From the NCBI GenBank assembly GCA_964544955.1, contig CAZJEB010000001.1:310001-374000 (forward strand): a stretch of 64,000 nt of DNA. Direction: 5' to 3'. Origin of the DNA: JAAZPT01 sp964544955. GTDB taxonomy: Bacteria; Bacillota; Clostridia; Christensenellales; Aristaeellaceae. Numbering within the stretch: the stretch's first letter is position 1; every line of letters starts with the position of its first letter. The translations under genes and the position numbers were made by a program. Shown in pieces: positions 34,797 through 43,971 of this stretch. The notes beneath the pieces are model-generated. The model saw nothing but the letters and a program-made list of their open reading frames with translations, had not been told where the DNA came from and ran no database searches.

Positions 34797-35324
34797 TTGA
34801 ACAACGCCTATAAATTATTAAATATTCCTATAAATGCAAGTTCGGATGAAATTAGAGAGGCTTACAGAAAAAAAGTTAAGCAATGCCATCCGGACAAATT
34901 TCAGAGCCCTGAACAACAAAAATGGGCTCAAGCTGAATTAATTAGACTTAACTTGGCCTATGAAGAAGCTTTACACATATGTAATGAAAATAATTCTGGT
35001 TTTGGGCTATTATCACAAAAAGATGCTATTGCTTTTGCTAATAAGCTAGTAAAAAGCAGTAATTATGAAGGAGCATTGAGGCAATTAAGCCGATCTGAAG
35101 CCAGAGATGGTGAATGGTACAACGTGCAAGGAAACATTTTTATGGGTATGAAAGAATATGAAACTGCACATAATAGCTTTAGAGATGCTGTAAAAATAGA
35201 CCCCAACAACAATACTTACAGAAGGAACGCCTTAGGTGCTGCTTTAGCAATAAAAAAACAAAACGAAGTTCCCTATAAAATAGCTAGATGGGTAAAAAAC
35301 ATTTTCAGCAATAAAAATAATTAA
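34797..35324 (+). CDS. J-domain protein with TPR-like repeat
   Basis: A 175-residue protein. The J domain covers residues 2-62 with HPD in QCHPDKF. A helical part at about 85-150 (ALRQLSRSEARDGEWYNVQGN ... AVKIDPNN) has the pattern of two TPR helices pairs and is clearly related to the equivalent part of the J protein at 10.4 kb. The Gly/Gln linker and the Cys-rich tail of that protein are absent; the end is basic (IARWVKNIFSNKNN). It starts with TTG 2 bases after murA with GGAG in the murA end. Confidence 0.8.
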   Translation: MNNAYKLLNIPINASSDEIREAYRKKVKQCHPDKFQSPEQQKWAQAELIRLNLAYEEALHICNENNSGFGLLSQKDAIAFANKLVKSSNYEGALRQLSRSEARDGEWYNVQGNIFMGMKEYETAHNSFRDAVKIDPNNNTYRRNALGAALAIKKQNEVPYKIARWVKNIFSNKNN

Positions 35325-35336
35325 TTGGGTGATTTT

Positions 35337-36830
35337 ATGATAAAAAAGATTGTTGTTTTTTTTATATCATTAATATTTATTACTAATACCTATATTGCAG
35401 AACAAGTATTTACAATGTACGGTTTTGATGGAGAAAACTCAAATAGAGACTGGGATAAAAAACAGTTTTTTATTAGAATGGAAGAAATTAGTAATGTTAA
35501 ATTTGAATTTAAACAATTTAATAAATATAATGAATGGCTAGAATACAAAAATAATATTGTTTCAAGTAATATTTTGCCTGATGTTCTATTTAAAGCATCA
35601 TTAACTAAAACAGAACAAATTGAACTATATAAAGCTGGAAAATTATTAAACTTAGAACCTCTAATAAAAGAATATGCACCTAATTTTTATAAATTAATGT
35701 TAGAAAACGAAGAAATAAAGAATTCAATCACTTTACCAAATGGTGAGATTGTTAGCTTACCTACTATTCACCCTTACCCCTCCCAGAACATTATGTGGAT
35801 AAATAAAAATTGGCTAGATAATTTAAACTTAACTATACCAAATGATATTAATACATTAGAAAGTGTGTTGTTGGCATTTAAAAACAACGACCCAAATTCA
35901 AATAATAAAGCTGATGAAATTCCTTTAACCTTTACTAGTATATGGGATTTAAAGTTTTTATCTCATGGTTTTGGTTTTATTTCGAATGATTTTAATTTAT
36001 ATACAGAAAACAATAATGTAATATATTCTTTATTCAATAATAATTATTACAATTTTATTAGTTGTTTAAAGAATTGGTATGCTAATGAGCTATTAGATAA
36101 AGAAGGTTTTTACCAAGTTATCAATTTGCAAACAAATGAAACAAAACAAGAAGAAGCATCAAAGTATGGAATTATAATAGGCCCTTCACCCCTAAGCAAA
36201 GTATCCTTAACTCAATCAAAGGAATACATGGCACTTATGCCCTTAAAGTTTAATGACAGACAAATTTATTCCAGCCTAATTGATAAATCATTAAGTGGCT
36301 CTTTTGCTATAAGCAGTACATGCAAAGATCCAAAATCAGTTTTAAAATGGATAGACTATTTATATACAGAAGAAGGTGCTAAATTAGCAGCATTTGGTAA
36401 AGAAGGTGTGGATTATACCGTATTTGATGATGGAACTTGGGATTGGGCTGATACATCACAAGAAGGTTTATCGAACATATTAACAAATAGTGTAATATCT
36501 TCAAGCGGTTTTGTTCCTTTTTATGAACCATATGAATTCCAAAAGAAATTTGATGATTCATTTGCCATTTATTTAATGGATGAATTAGAAAAATATTTTG
36601 TTTATTTAATAAAACCTTTTCCAAGTGTATGGTTAAATTTAGAAGAAAATGATTATATACTTAATATGCAAAATAATTTAGGAAAATATGTTGATGAAGC
36701 TTTAATTCGTTTTATAATAGGCGAATATGAACTAAGCAATGAAAATTGGAATAAATTTATAACAAGTTTAGATGAGTACCATATTAAAGAATTTATAGAT
36801 TTTTGGCAGAATAAATTAATTAATAATTAG
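35337..36830 (+). CDS. Extracellular solute-binding protein (family 1-like), orphan
   Basis: A 497-residue exported binding protein resembling the large LplA/YtcQ-type sugar-binding proteins of ABC importers: an N-terminal signal peptide (KKIVVFFISLIFITNTYIA), then EISNVKFEFKQ, and GSFAISSTCKDPKSVLKWIDYLYTEEGAKL, the typical late motif. There is no lipobox cysteine, so it is not a lipoprotein. No permease or ATPase gene is next to it. It sits between the J/TPR gene and the galactokinase-family gene and may bind maltodextrin or another sugar used by the following two enzymes (inference). Confidence 0.75.
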   Translation: MIKKIVVFFISLIFITNTYIAEQVFTMYGFDGENSNRDWDKKQFFIRMEEISNVKFEFKQFNKYNEWLEYKNNIVSSNILPDVLFKASLTKTEQIELYKAGKLLNLEPLIKEYAPNFYKLMLENEEIKNSITLPNGEIVSLPTIHPYPSQNIMWINKNWLDNLNLTIPNDINTLESVLLAFKNNDPNSNNKADEIPLTFTSIWDLKFLSHGFGFISNDFNLYTENNNVIYSLFNNNYYNFISCLKNWYANELLDKEGFYQVINLQTNETKQEEASKYGIIIGPSPLSKVSLTQSKEYMALMPLKFNDRQIYSSLIDKSLSGSFAISSTCKDPKSVLKWIDYLYTEEGAKLAAFGKEGVDYTVFDDGTWDWADTSQEGLSNILTNSVISSSGFVPFYEPYEFQKKFDDSFAIYLMDELEKYFVYLIKPFPSVWLNLEENDYILNMQNNLGKYVDEALIRFIIGEYELSNENWNKFITSLDEYHIKEFIDFWQNKLINN

Positions 36831-36839
36831 GAGGCAGCA

Positions 36840-38120
36840 ATGAACGACTATTCTAAAGCAATTAGAAAACTAAAAACCCCAGAGGTTATGGCAAGAATTA
36901 CCGCATTATATGGTTCTGACGAAGGTATACTAGTAGAACAAACTGCTAGGTATACAAGGTTACTAAAAAAACATGAAGAATTATATAATACTAAAAACAA
37001 ATTATGGTTAATAAGTGCACCAGGAAGAATTGAGCTTTGTGGTAATCATACCGACCATAATAACGGAAAAGTTTTGGCTGCTGCTATTAATAAAGATGCT
37101 GCAGCTGTTGTATCTGCACGTGAAGATAATTTAGTAAATATTTATAGCGAAGGATACGGTACAATTAAAGTTGATTTATCAAATTTAGAATTAAATAAAG
37201 ATGAATTAGGTACAAGCGTTTCACTAGTAAAAGGTGTAGCAAATAAACTTAAAGAGCTTAAATATAACATAGGTGGTTTTGATGCTGTTGTTTTATCAAC
37301 TGTTTTAACTGGTAGTGGTTTAAGTTCAAGCGCAGCAATGGAAGTTCTATTTTGTGCAATATTTGATTACTTATACAACGGAAATAGCATTGACCCCGTT
37401 TTAAAAGCACAAATAAGCCAATACGCAGAAAATGTTTATTTTGGTAAACCTAGCGGGCTAATGGATCAATCCGCCAGTGCAATTGGCGGGTTAATATACA
37501 TGGATTATAAAGAAAAAACTCCCCATGTTAAAAAAACAGAATTTGATTTTTCTAAACACGGTTTTAGTATTGTTGTTGTAAACACAAATTCAAGCCATGA
37601 TGATTTAACTGATAAGTATGCTGCAATTCCAAAAGAAATGAAAGAAATTGCAGAGTTCTTTGGCGAAAAAGTATTACGTAGAGTAAGGCCAGAACAAGTT
37701 TTACAAAATATAGCTGAATTAAGGGATAAGTTTGGCGAGCGACCAATATTAAGAGCATTACATTATTTTAATGAAAATAAAAGGGTTGAAGATCAGATTC
37801 ATGCTCTAGAATCAGTAAATATACAAATGTTTTTAGATAGCATTATAGATTCTGGTAGAAGTAGCTTTATGTATTTACAAAATATATATGCAAATGAAAA
37901 TTCCCAACCTATATCTTTAGCATTGGCTTTATCTGAATATGTTTTAAAAGGTTTTGGGGCTTGGAGAGTTCATGGTGGTGGTTTTGCAGGAACAACATTA
38001 AATTTTGTACCAAAAAACAAAAGAAAAGAATTTATTACAACAATGGAGACTACTTTTGGTACAGATTGTTGCTATGAGCTTAATATTAGGCCAGAAGGTC
38101 CTGCAATAATTGAGATATAA
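36840..38120 (+). CDS. Galactokinase-family GHMP kinase
   Basis: A 426-residue GHMP kinase. The sugar-binding signature is APGRIELCGNHTDHNNG (galactokinase motif 1), the ATP loop is GSGLSSSAAMEV, the catalytic Asp lies in GLMDQSAS, and motif 3 is HGGGFAGTTLNF. An N-terminal extension of about 60 residues before motif 1 distinguishes a clostridial subgroup usually annotated as galactokinase. The partner genes, a binding protein and maltose phosphorylase, do not include galT or galE, so the sugar specificity is open. GGAGG precedes the start. Confidence 0.8.
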   Translation: MNDYSKAIRKLKTPEVMARITALYGSDEGILVEQTARYTRLLKKHEELYNTKNKLWLISAPGRIELCGNHTDHNNGKVLAAAINKDAAAVVSAREDNLVNIYSEGYGTIKVDLSNLELNKDELGTSVSLVKGVANKLKELKYNIGGFDAVVLSTVLTGSGLSSSAAMEVLFCAIFDYLYNGNSIDPVLKAQISQYAENVYFGKPSGLMDQSASAIGGLIYMDYKEKTPHVKKTEFDFSKHGFSIVVVNTNSSHDDLTDKYAAIPKEMKEIAEFFGEKVLRRVRPEQVLQNIAELRDKFGERPILRALHYFNENKRVEDQIHALESVNIQMFLDSIIDSGRSSFMYLQNIYANENSQPISLALALSEYVLKGFGAWRVHGGGFAGTTLNFVPKNKRKEFITTMETTFGTDCCYELNIRPEGPAIIEI

Positions 38121-38140
38121 TATAAATTTGGAGGTAGTAT

Positions 38141-40399
38141 ATGTCATTTGAGATTCATCCTTGGTTAATAAGTGAAACCAGTTTTGACCCAAAGAAAGTA
38201 AGATTTTCAGAAAGTTTAACTTCCCTTGGTAATGGCTATATGGGTCTTAGGGGTAATTTTGAAGAAGATTACAGTGGCGATACACATAGGGGCCAATACA
38301 TTGGTGGAGTATGGTTTCCAGATAAAACGCGTGTTGGTTGGTGGAAAAATGGCTATCCTCAATATTTTGGAAAAGCCATAAACTCTGTAAACATTATAGG
38401 AATACATGTAGTTATAGATGGTGAAACTTTGGACTTAAATAAACAAGAAGTTTTAAGTTTTAACCGTTCCCTTGATATGCAACATGGTATTTTTAAACGT
38501 GAATTTAGTGTTAAAACTGATAAAGGAATTATAAATGTTGTTGCAGAAAGATTTGTATCTCTAGCTGAAAAAGAGTTGCTTGCAATTTCATATACTATTA
38601 AAGCTGACTATGAAGCTAACGTGGTTGTAAAGCCTTATTTAGACGCAGATGTACATAACCTTGACTCAAACTATGACGAAACATTTTGGGACTTACTTGG
38701 CGAGTTTGAAATTGAAGAATCAATGGCTGTTTTAACAAAAACAAAAGAGAACCCTTTTGGTGCTCCAAGGTTTACTGTTGCTGCTGCAATGAGCTGTTGG
38801 GCTGATGGCTTAGTTTGTGATAAAACTTTTTCTAAAACTGGCTATGTTGAAATGGAATACTCTGGAGTTATATCACCAGATAACCCTATTGTTTTGGAAA
38901 AATTTTCTTACATATTTACAGATAGGGATCACCCTGAAGATGCTTTAATTCCTCGTGCAACAAGGGCTGCATCAAGAGCAAGGCAAATAGGCTATGCTGA
39001 ACTTAAAGAGAAGCATGTTTCACAATGGCTTGGTAGATGGCAGGATGCAGATGTTGAAATTGAAGGAGACCATGCCGCACAACAAGGTATAAGGTTTAAT
39101 TTATTTCATTTGCTTAGTACATATTCTGGTGAAGATCCAAGGTTAAATATAGGGCCAAAAGGCTTTACTGGTGAAAAATATGGTGGAGCAACTTACTGGG
39201 ATACTGAAGCCTATTGTTTACCAGTATATATGTCAGTATCTGGGAAGGAAGTTGCTAAGCAACTTCTAATTTACAGGCACATTCAGTTGCCTGAAGCATA
39301 TATTAACGCTCAAGCGCAAGGATTAAAGGGCGCTCTATTCCCCATGGTTACTTTTACTGGTTTAGAATGCCATAATGAATGGGAAATAACCTTTGAGGAA
39401 ATACACCGCAATGGTGCAATGGTATATGCTATATATAATTACACTCAATATACTGGTGATGATGAATATATTTTAAATGATGGTTTTGATGTAATCTGTG
39501 GCGTTGCCCGTTTTTATACTGATAGAGTTCATTATAGTAAAAACAAGAATAAATATATGATTCATGGTGTAACAGGGCCTAATGAGTATGAAAACAATGT
39601 AAACAATAACTGGTATACCAATAGATTAGCTTCATGGTGTATTGAACAATTTGTTGAATTATGTGAAAAGGTTGATATTAGCAAACTCAAAGAACATGGA
39701 ATTGAAGAAAAAGAATTAAAACACATGAAAGATATCGTTGAAAATATGTATTATTGCGAAGATAAAGAAAGAAACATATTTGTTCAAAACGATACATTTA
39801 TGGATAAAGATTTAATGCCTGCTAGCGCCCTTCCAGATAGTGATAGACCAATAAACCAAAACTGGTCTTGGGATAAAGTATTAAGATCTTGCTTTATTAA
39901 ACAAGCTGACGTTTTACAAGGCCTATACTTCTTAAGTCATTTATACGATGATGAAGTAATAAAAAGAAACTTTGATTTTTATGAGCCAATGACAGTACAT
40001 GAAAGTAGCTTATCACCATGTGTTCATAGTATACTAGCTGCTCAAATTGGATATTATGATAAAGCTGTTGAAATGTATATGCGTACTTCTAGGTTAGATT
40101 TAGATAATATAAATAACGATACTGATGATGGATTGCATATTACAAGTATGGCTGGTAGCTGGTTATCGATAGTTCAAGGATTCTCTGGTATGCGCAATAT
40201 AAACGGCTTAAGCTTTTCACCATTTTTACCAAAAGATTGGAAATCATATTCATATAAAATAAATTATAGAGATAATATTCTTAAAGTAAACGTAACTAGC
40301 GATTTTGTAGAATTTGATTTAATTAAAGGCGAAGGCGTAAATCTAAAAGTATTTGATAAAGAATATAATTTAGTAGATACTTTGAAAATATCATTATAA
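38141..40399 (+). CDS. Maltose phosphorylase (glycoside hydrolase family 65)
   Basis: A 752-residue GH65 enzyme, phosphorolysing maltose to beta-glucose 1-phosphate and glucose. The catalytic acid is Glu482 in GVTGPNEYENNVNNNWYTN, and GLECHNEWEITFEEIHRNG just before it matches maltose phosphorylases closely rather than trehalose or kojibiose phosphorylases. The phosphate-binding region HESSLSPCVHS is the phosphorylase form. The three-part architecture (N-terminal beta-sandwich, alpha/alpha barrel, C-terminal beta sheet) is complete. A beta-phosphoglucomutase would be needed but is not in the window. Confidence 0.88.
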   Translation: MSFEIHPWLISETSFDPKKVRFSESLTSLGNGYMGLRGNFEEDYSGDTHRGQYIGGVWFPDKTRVGWWKNGYPQYFGKAINSVNIIGIHVVIDGETLDLNKQEVLSFNRSLDMQHGIFKREFSVKTDKGIINVVAERFVSLAEKELLAISYTIKADYEANVVVKPYLDADVHNLDSNYDETFWDLLGEFEIEESMAVLTKTKENPFGAPRFTVAAAMSCWADGLVCDKTFSKTGYVEMEYSGVISPDNPIVLEKFSYIFTDRDHPEDALIPRATRAASRARQIGYAELKEKHVSQWLGRWQDADVEIEGDHAAQQGIRFNLFHLLSTYSGEDPRLNIGPKGFTGEKYGGATYWDTEAYCLPVYMSVSGKEVAKQLLIYRHIQLPEAYINAQAQGLKGALFPMVTFTGLECHNEWEITFEEIHRNGAMVYAIYNYTQYTGDDEYILNDGFDVICGVARFYTDRVHYSKNKNKYMIHGVTGPNEYENNVNNNWYTNRLASWCIEQFVELCEKVDISKLKEHGIEEKELKHMKDIVENMYYCEDKERNIFVQNDTFMDKDLMPASALPDSDRPINQNWSWDKVLRSCFIKQADVLQGLYFLSHLYDDEVIKRNFDFYEPMTVHESSLSPCVHSILAAQIGYYDKAVEMYMRTSRLDLDNINNDTDDGLHITSMAGSWLSIVQGFSGMRNINGLSFSPFLPKDWKSYSYKINYRDNILKVNVTSDFVEFDLIKGEGVNLKVFDKEYNLVDTLKISL

Positions 40400-40400
40400 T

Positions 40401-40433
40401 AAAAAATGTTCCTTTTAATAAGGAACATTTTTT
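40401..40433. terminator. Bidirectional terminator between maltose phosphorylase and groEL
   Basis: AAAAAATGTTCCTT and AAGGAACATTTTTT form a long stem with a small loop and A/T tracts on both sides; it serves both convergent genes. Confidence 0.88.
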
Positions 40434-40446
40434 ATTGGTTTGGGAA

Positions 40447-42081
40447 TTAATACATTCCGCCGCCCATGCCACCCATTCCGCCGCCAGGTGCCATTGCAGG
40501 CTCGGGTTCAGGAATATCAGCAACAAGGCTTTCAGTTGTAAGTACCATAGCTGCAACGCTACCAGCATTTTGTAACGCTGTTCTAGCCACTTTAGTTGGG
40601 TCGATAATACCAGCATCTATCATATTAACATATTCGCCTGCTAGTGCATCAAAACCTATACCTTTTTCGCTATTCATTACTTTATTAACGATAACGCTGC
40701 CTTCAATGCCTGCATTTTCGGAAATTTGTCTTAATGGTTCTTCAAGGGCTCTTAATATTATCCTAACACCTGTTTTAGCATCACCCTGATGTTTTTCTAG
40801 CTCTGCTTTAACGTTTTCAATAACGTTTAGCATTGCTACACCACCACCTGGTACGATACCTTCTTCAACAGCTGCCTTTGTAGCAGCAAGTGCATCTTCA
40901 ATACGAAGTTTACGTTCTTTCATTTCTACTTCTGTAGCTGCGCCTACTTGAATAACTGCAACACCACCTGCCAATTTTGCAAGGCGTTCTTGTAATTTTT
41001 CTTTATCGTATTCACTAGAAGTTTCGTCTATTTGTGAACGAATGCTTGCTACGCGAGCATCGATTTCTTCTTTTGAGCCAACGCCACCAACTATTGTTGT
41101 GTTTTCTTTATCAACTTTTATTTGGCTTGCGCTACCAAGCATATCCATTGTTGTTTCTTTAAGGTCTAAGCCTAATTCATCACTGATAACTTGACCACCT
41201 GTTAGTATTGCTATATCTCTAAGCATTTCTTTACGCCTATCGCCAAAGCCTGGAGCTTTAACTGCAACACATACAAATGTACCACGTAGTTTGTTAAGTA
41301 CTAAAGTTGTAAGAGCTTCACCCTCAACATCTTCAGCAATAATAAGTAGTTTTTGACCAGCTTGTGCTATTTTTTCTAACACAGGCAAAATTTCTTGTAT
41401 ATTGCTGATCTTTTTATCAGTAATTAGAATTTTGGGGTTATCTAATATAGCTTCCATTTTATCTGTATCGGTAACCATATAAGCGGAAATATAGCCACGG
41501 TCAAATTGCATACCTTCAACAGTAATCAATTCTTCCTTCATGGTTTTGCTATCTTCAACTGTTATAACGCCATCTTTTCCTACTTTTTCCATTGCTTCGC
41601 TTATTAAAGCGCCAATTCTATTATCGCCAGCAGAAATTGAAGCAACTTGTGCAATTGCTTGCTTTCCAGATATAGGCCTGCTTAGATCTTTTAGGCCTTC
41701 AACTGCCGCATTAATAGAATCTTCAATACCACTTTTTAATACCATTGGGTTTGCACCTGCTGCAAGGTTTTTTAAACCTTCACGAATAATTGCTTGTGCT
41801 AAAAGTGTAGCTGTGGTTGTACCATCACCAGCAACATCATTTGTTTTTGTAGCAACTTCTTTAACTAATTGCGCACCCATGTTTTCAAAGGCATCTTCAA
41901 GTTCAATTTCTTTTGCTATTGTAACACCATCATTGGTGATAAGCGGTGAACCATATTTTTTATCTAAAACTACATTACGGCCTTTTGGTCCTAATGTGAT
42001 TTTTACTGTATCTGCTAATGTATTTACGCCTTTTTCAATTGCACGGCGTGCTTCTTCACCATATAAAAACTTTTTTGCCAT
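40447..42081 (-). CDS. groEL: Chaperonin GroEL
   Basis: A 544-residue Hsp60 with the usual start (AKKFLYGEEARRAIEKGVN), nucleotide site GPKGRNVVLDKKYGSP and GDGTTTATLLAQ, and the flexible C-terminal GGM repeat ending in GGMY. It follows groES by 19 bases. Confidence 0.98.
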   Translation of the reverse strand: MAKKFLYGEEARRAIEKGVNTLADTVKITLGPKGRNVVLDKKYGSPLITNDGVTIAKEIELEDAFENMGAQLVKEVATKTNDVAGDGTTTATLLAQAIIREGLKNLAAGANPMVLKSGIEDSINAAVEGLKDLSRPISGKQAIAQVASISAGDNRIGALISEAMEKVGKDGVITVEDSKTMKEELITVEGMQFDRGYISAYMVTDTDKMEAILDNPKILITDKKISNIQEILPVLEKIAQAGQKLLIIAEDVEGEALTTLVLNKLRGTFVCVAVKAPGFGDRRKEMLRDIAILTGGQVISDELGLDLKETTMDMLGSASQIKVDKENTTIVGGVGSKEEIDARVASIRSQIDETSSEYDKEKLQERLAKLAGGVAVIQVGAATEVEMKERKLRIEDALAATKAAVEEGIVPGGGVAMLNVIENVKAELEKHQGDAKTGVRIILRALEEPLRQISENAGIEGSVIVNKVMNSEKGIGFDALAGEYVNMIDAGIIDPTKVARTALQNAGSVAAMVLTTESLVADIPEPEPAMAPGGGMGGMGGGMY

Positions 42082-42100
42082 TAATAAATTCCTCCTAATA

Positions 42101-42385
42101 TTATTCTACTACTGCAAGAATATCGCTTTGACGAACAATAATATATTCAACGTTGTCAAATTTAACTTCTGTTCCTGCATATTTACTATATATAACTTTT
42201 TGGCCTGGTTTAACTTCCATTTTTATTTCCTTGCCATCAACATTACCACCAGGGCCAACAGCAAGTACTTCAGCCATTTGTGGCTTTTCCTTTGCGCTAC
42301 CAGGCAAAACTATACCACTTTTTGTAGTTTCTTCAGCTTCTACATTTTTTATTACAACACGATCACCTAAAGGTTTTATATTCAT
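42101..42385 (-). CDS. groES: Co-chaperonin GroES
   Basis: A 94-residue Hsp10. KPLGDRVVIK at the start, the mobile loop EETTKSGIVLPGSAKEKP and the closing DILAVVE are characteristic. AGGAGG precedes the start. It is expressed with groEL under the CIRCE element upstream. Confidence 0.97.
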   Translation of the reverse strand: MNIKPLGDRVVIKNVEAEETTKSGIVLPGSAKEKPQMAEVLAVGPGGNVDGKEIKMEVKPGQKVIYSKYAGTEVKFDNVEYIIVRQSDILAVVE

Positions 42386-42413
42386 ATTAATCCTCCTGTT
42401 AATTTATATTTTG

Positions 42414-42440
42414 TTAGCAGTCACTACTGGTGATTGCTAA
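42414..42440 (-). promoter_or_regulatory. CIRCE operator (HrcA-binding inverted repeat)
   Basis: TTAGCAGTC - 9 bases - GATTGCTAA. It matches the CIRCE consensus TTAGCACTC-N9-GAGTGCTAA in spacing and outer six bases, with changes at the inner positions of each arm. It lies between the promoter and the groES ribosome-binding site, the standard location for HrcA repression. Confidence 0.85.
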
Positions 42441-42450
42441 TCATATTTAC

Positions 42451-42479
42451 ATTCTAATATATTTGTTGCTAGATTTCAA
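42451..42479 (-). promoter_or_regulatory. Promoter of groES-groEL
   Basis: Minus strand TTGAAA (42474-42479) and TAGAAT (42451-42456), 17-base spacer, immediately upstream of CIRCE. Confidence 0.7.
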
Positions 42480-42676
42480 GTATAAATTAAAATTTATTTA
42501 ATGTTTATCTGTTATTAAAAGTTGAATTACTTAATAATTCTCAATTTTTCATGATTATTCTTTATATTTCTAATTATTTCTAAACTTTTTAATAATCACT
42601 CGCATTTATTGCATTATTGATAAAATAGCATATTTATGGTAATCTTTATAAAGATAATCCTTGCTTTGAGGTGTTT

Positions 42677-43951
42677 ATGCAAACATTTAATAATTATAAA
42701 AACATAATATTATCCAAGGTTAATTTGTTTGCAATAATTTATATATCATTTAGTTTATTAGACCTTAGGTACAAACATAACAACTATATTAAATTAGCAC
42801 TTTTTTTATTATGGTTAATTTTTGCTATTTTACAAAATAGAAGCATAAAGTTTTTGAAAAATAAAAGAATTTATTTGATTGTTGCTTTTATTATTTTTGT
42901 TTTTTTAACCGGTGCTGTTAGCGGTGGGATAGTTCAAAATATTGGAATTACTTTTGCTACATTATTAACATATTCCCCAATAATAATATTTAGTTTTTAC
43001 CTTTATAAAAAGGATTATAACGCCCTTTACTTAATAACATTAATATCCTTTATAGTATTAATTATATGTTCAATAAGTAGTTCATATTTATTTAATATAG
43101 ACAAAAATATGCCAGTAAAATTAGCTCAAAACAGTACCGATTATGGCATTATAGCAATAGGTGAAATATATGGTTTAGTAAATGCATTAAGCCTTATATC
43201 TTCATTTTTATTTATTTTGTTATTATCTAAAAAATTAATGTATTCATATCAGAGTATATTTACAATTTTATTGTTAATTTTATTTTTTATAGCAATATAT
43301 ACTTCTAGATCATCATTAACTGTTTTAATAACTTTATTTGGGTATTTATTAACCATAATTTGCGTATCTTGGTATACTAGAAAAAATAGAGCATTAGGCA
43401 AAATAATAATTGTGATATCTGGAATTACTTTAATATTAATAACCTTTATTTTTGCAAAAGAATATATTGGCCAGGCAATAATGTATATTAGTAAATCAAA
43501 GTCAAGCAAGCTACTAAGTAGAGTTTACAGTGTTGGTGAAAGCATGCTTGGCATAGTAAGCAAAAACTCTCAATCTGGTTTTTTATCTAGATTTGATTTA
43601 ATAACCACTTCCATAAAAACATTTGTTTCAAACCCTCTTTTTGGCATTAATTATTTAAGTGGTGGCAACTATTATAATTTAGTAAATTTAGGGGTTGGGG
43701 ATCATAGCCAATGGTTTGATATGTTGGCAATGTATGGTTTAATTGGTTCATTCCCTATTTTTTACTTACTTATATCAAATTTCAAGGTATATTTTAAACA
43801 TTCAAATATATGCCCATATTGGATTTTTATAATATTTTTATTAGGTTTGATTAACCCATATATTTCATTCACTACTATTTATGCTCAGTTTTTATTTATT
43901 CCAAGCTTATATTTTTATACAAACACATTAAAGTTTGAACACTTTGATTAA
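42677..43951 (+). CDS. O-antigen ligase/polymerase-like polytopic membrane protein
   Basis: A 424-residue membrane protein with about ten or eleven hydrophobic helices and one longer loop (about residues 275-340, GESMLGIVSKNSQSG...). The GDHSQWFDMLAMYGLIG motif near residue 350 is the hallmark of the Wzy/WaaL O-antigen ligase superfamily. It probably polymerises or ligates a lipid-linked glycan. ATG 42677 has GAGG 5 bases upstream. It is the first of four plus-strand genes with a glycosyltransferase and a flippase. No initiating sugar transferase is in the window. Confidence 0.75.
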   Translation: MQTFNNYKNIILSKVNLFAIIYISFSLLDLRYKHNNYIKLALFLLWLIFAILQNRSIKFLKNKRIYLIVAFIIFVFLTGAVSGGIVQNIGITFATLLTYSPIIIFSFYLYKKDYNALYLITLISFIVLIICSISSSYLFNIDKNMPVKLAQNSTDYGIIAIGEIYGLVNALSLISSFLFILLLSKKLMYSYQSIFTILLLILFFIAIYTSRSSLTVLITLFGYLLTIICVSWYTRKNRALGKIIIVISGITLILITFIFAKEYIGQAIMYISKSKSSKLLSRVYSVGESMLGIVSKNSQSGFLSRFDLITTSIKTFVSNPLFGINYLSGGNYYNLVNLGVGDHSQWFDMLAMYGLIGSFPIFYLLISNFKVYFKHSNICPYWIFIIFLLGLINPYISFTTIYAQFLFIPSLYFYTNTLKFEHFD

Positions 43952-43971
43952 TATTTTAAACAGGAGATAGT

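Noticed and set aside
38141..40399. A GH65 phosphorylase of new specificity.
   Set aside because: The long motif around the catalytic Glu and the preceding segment match maltose phosphorylases closely, so a known specificity is the simplest reading.
41540..42370. A 276-codon open frame on the plus strand opposite groEL/groES.
   Set aside because: It lies entirely antisense to two certain genes, has no ribosome-binding site, and its length follows from the codon bias of groEL.
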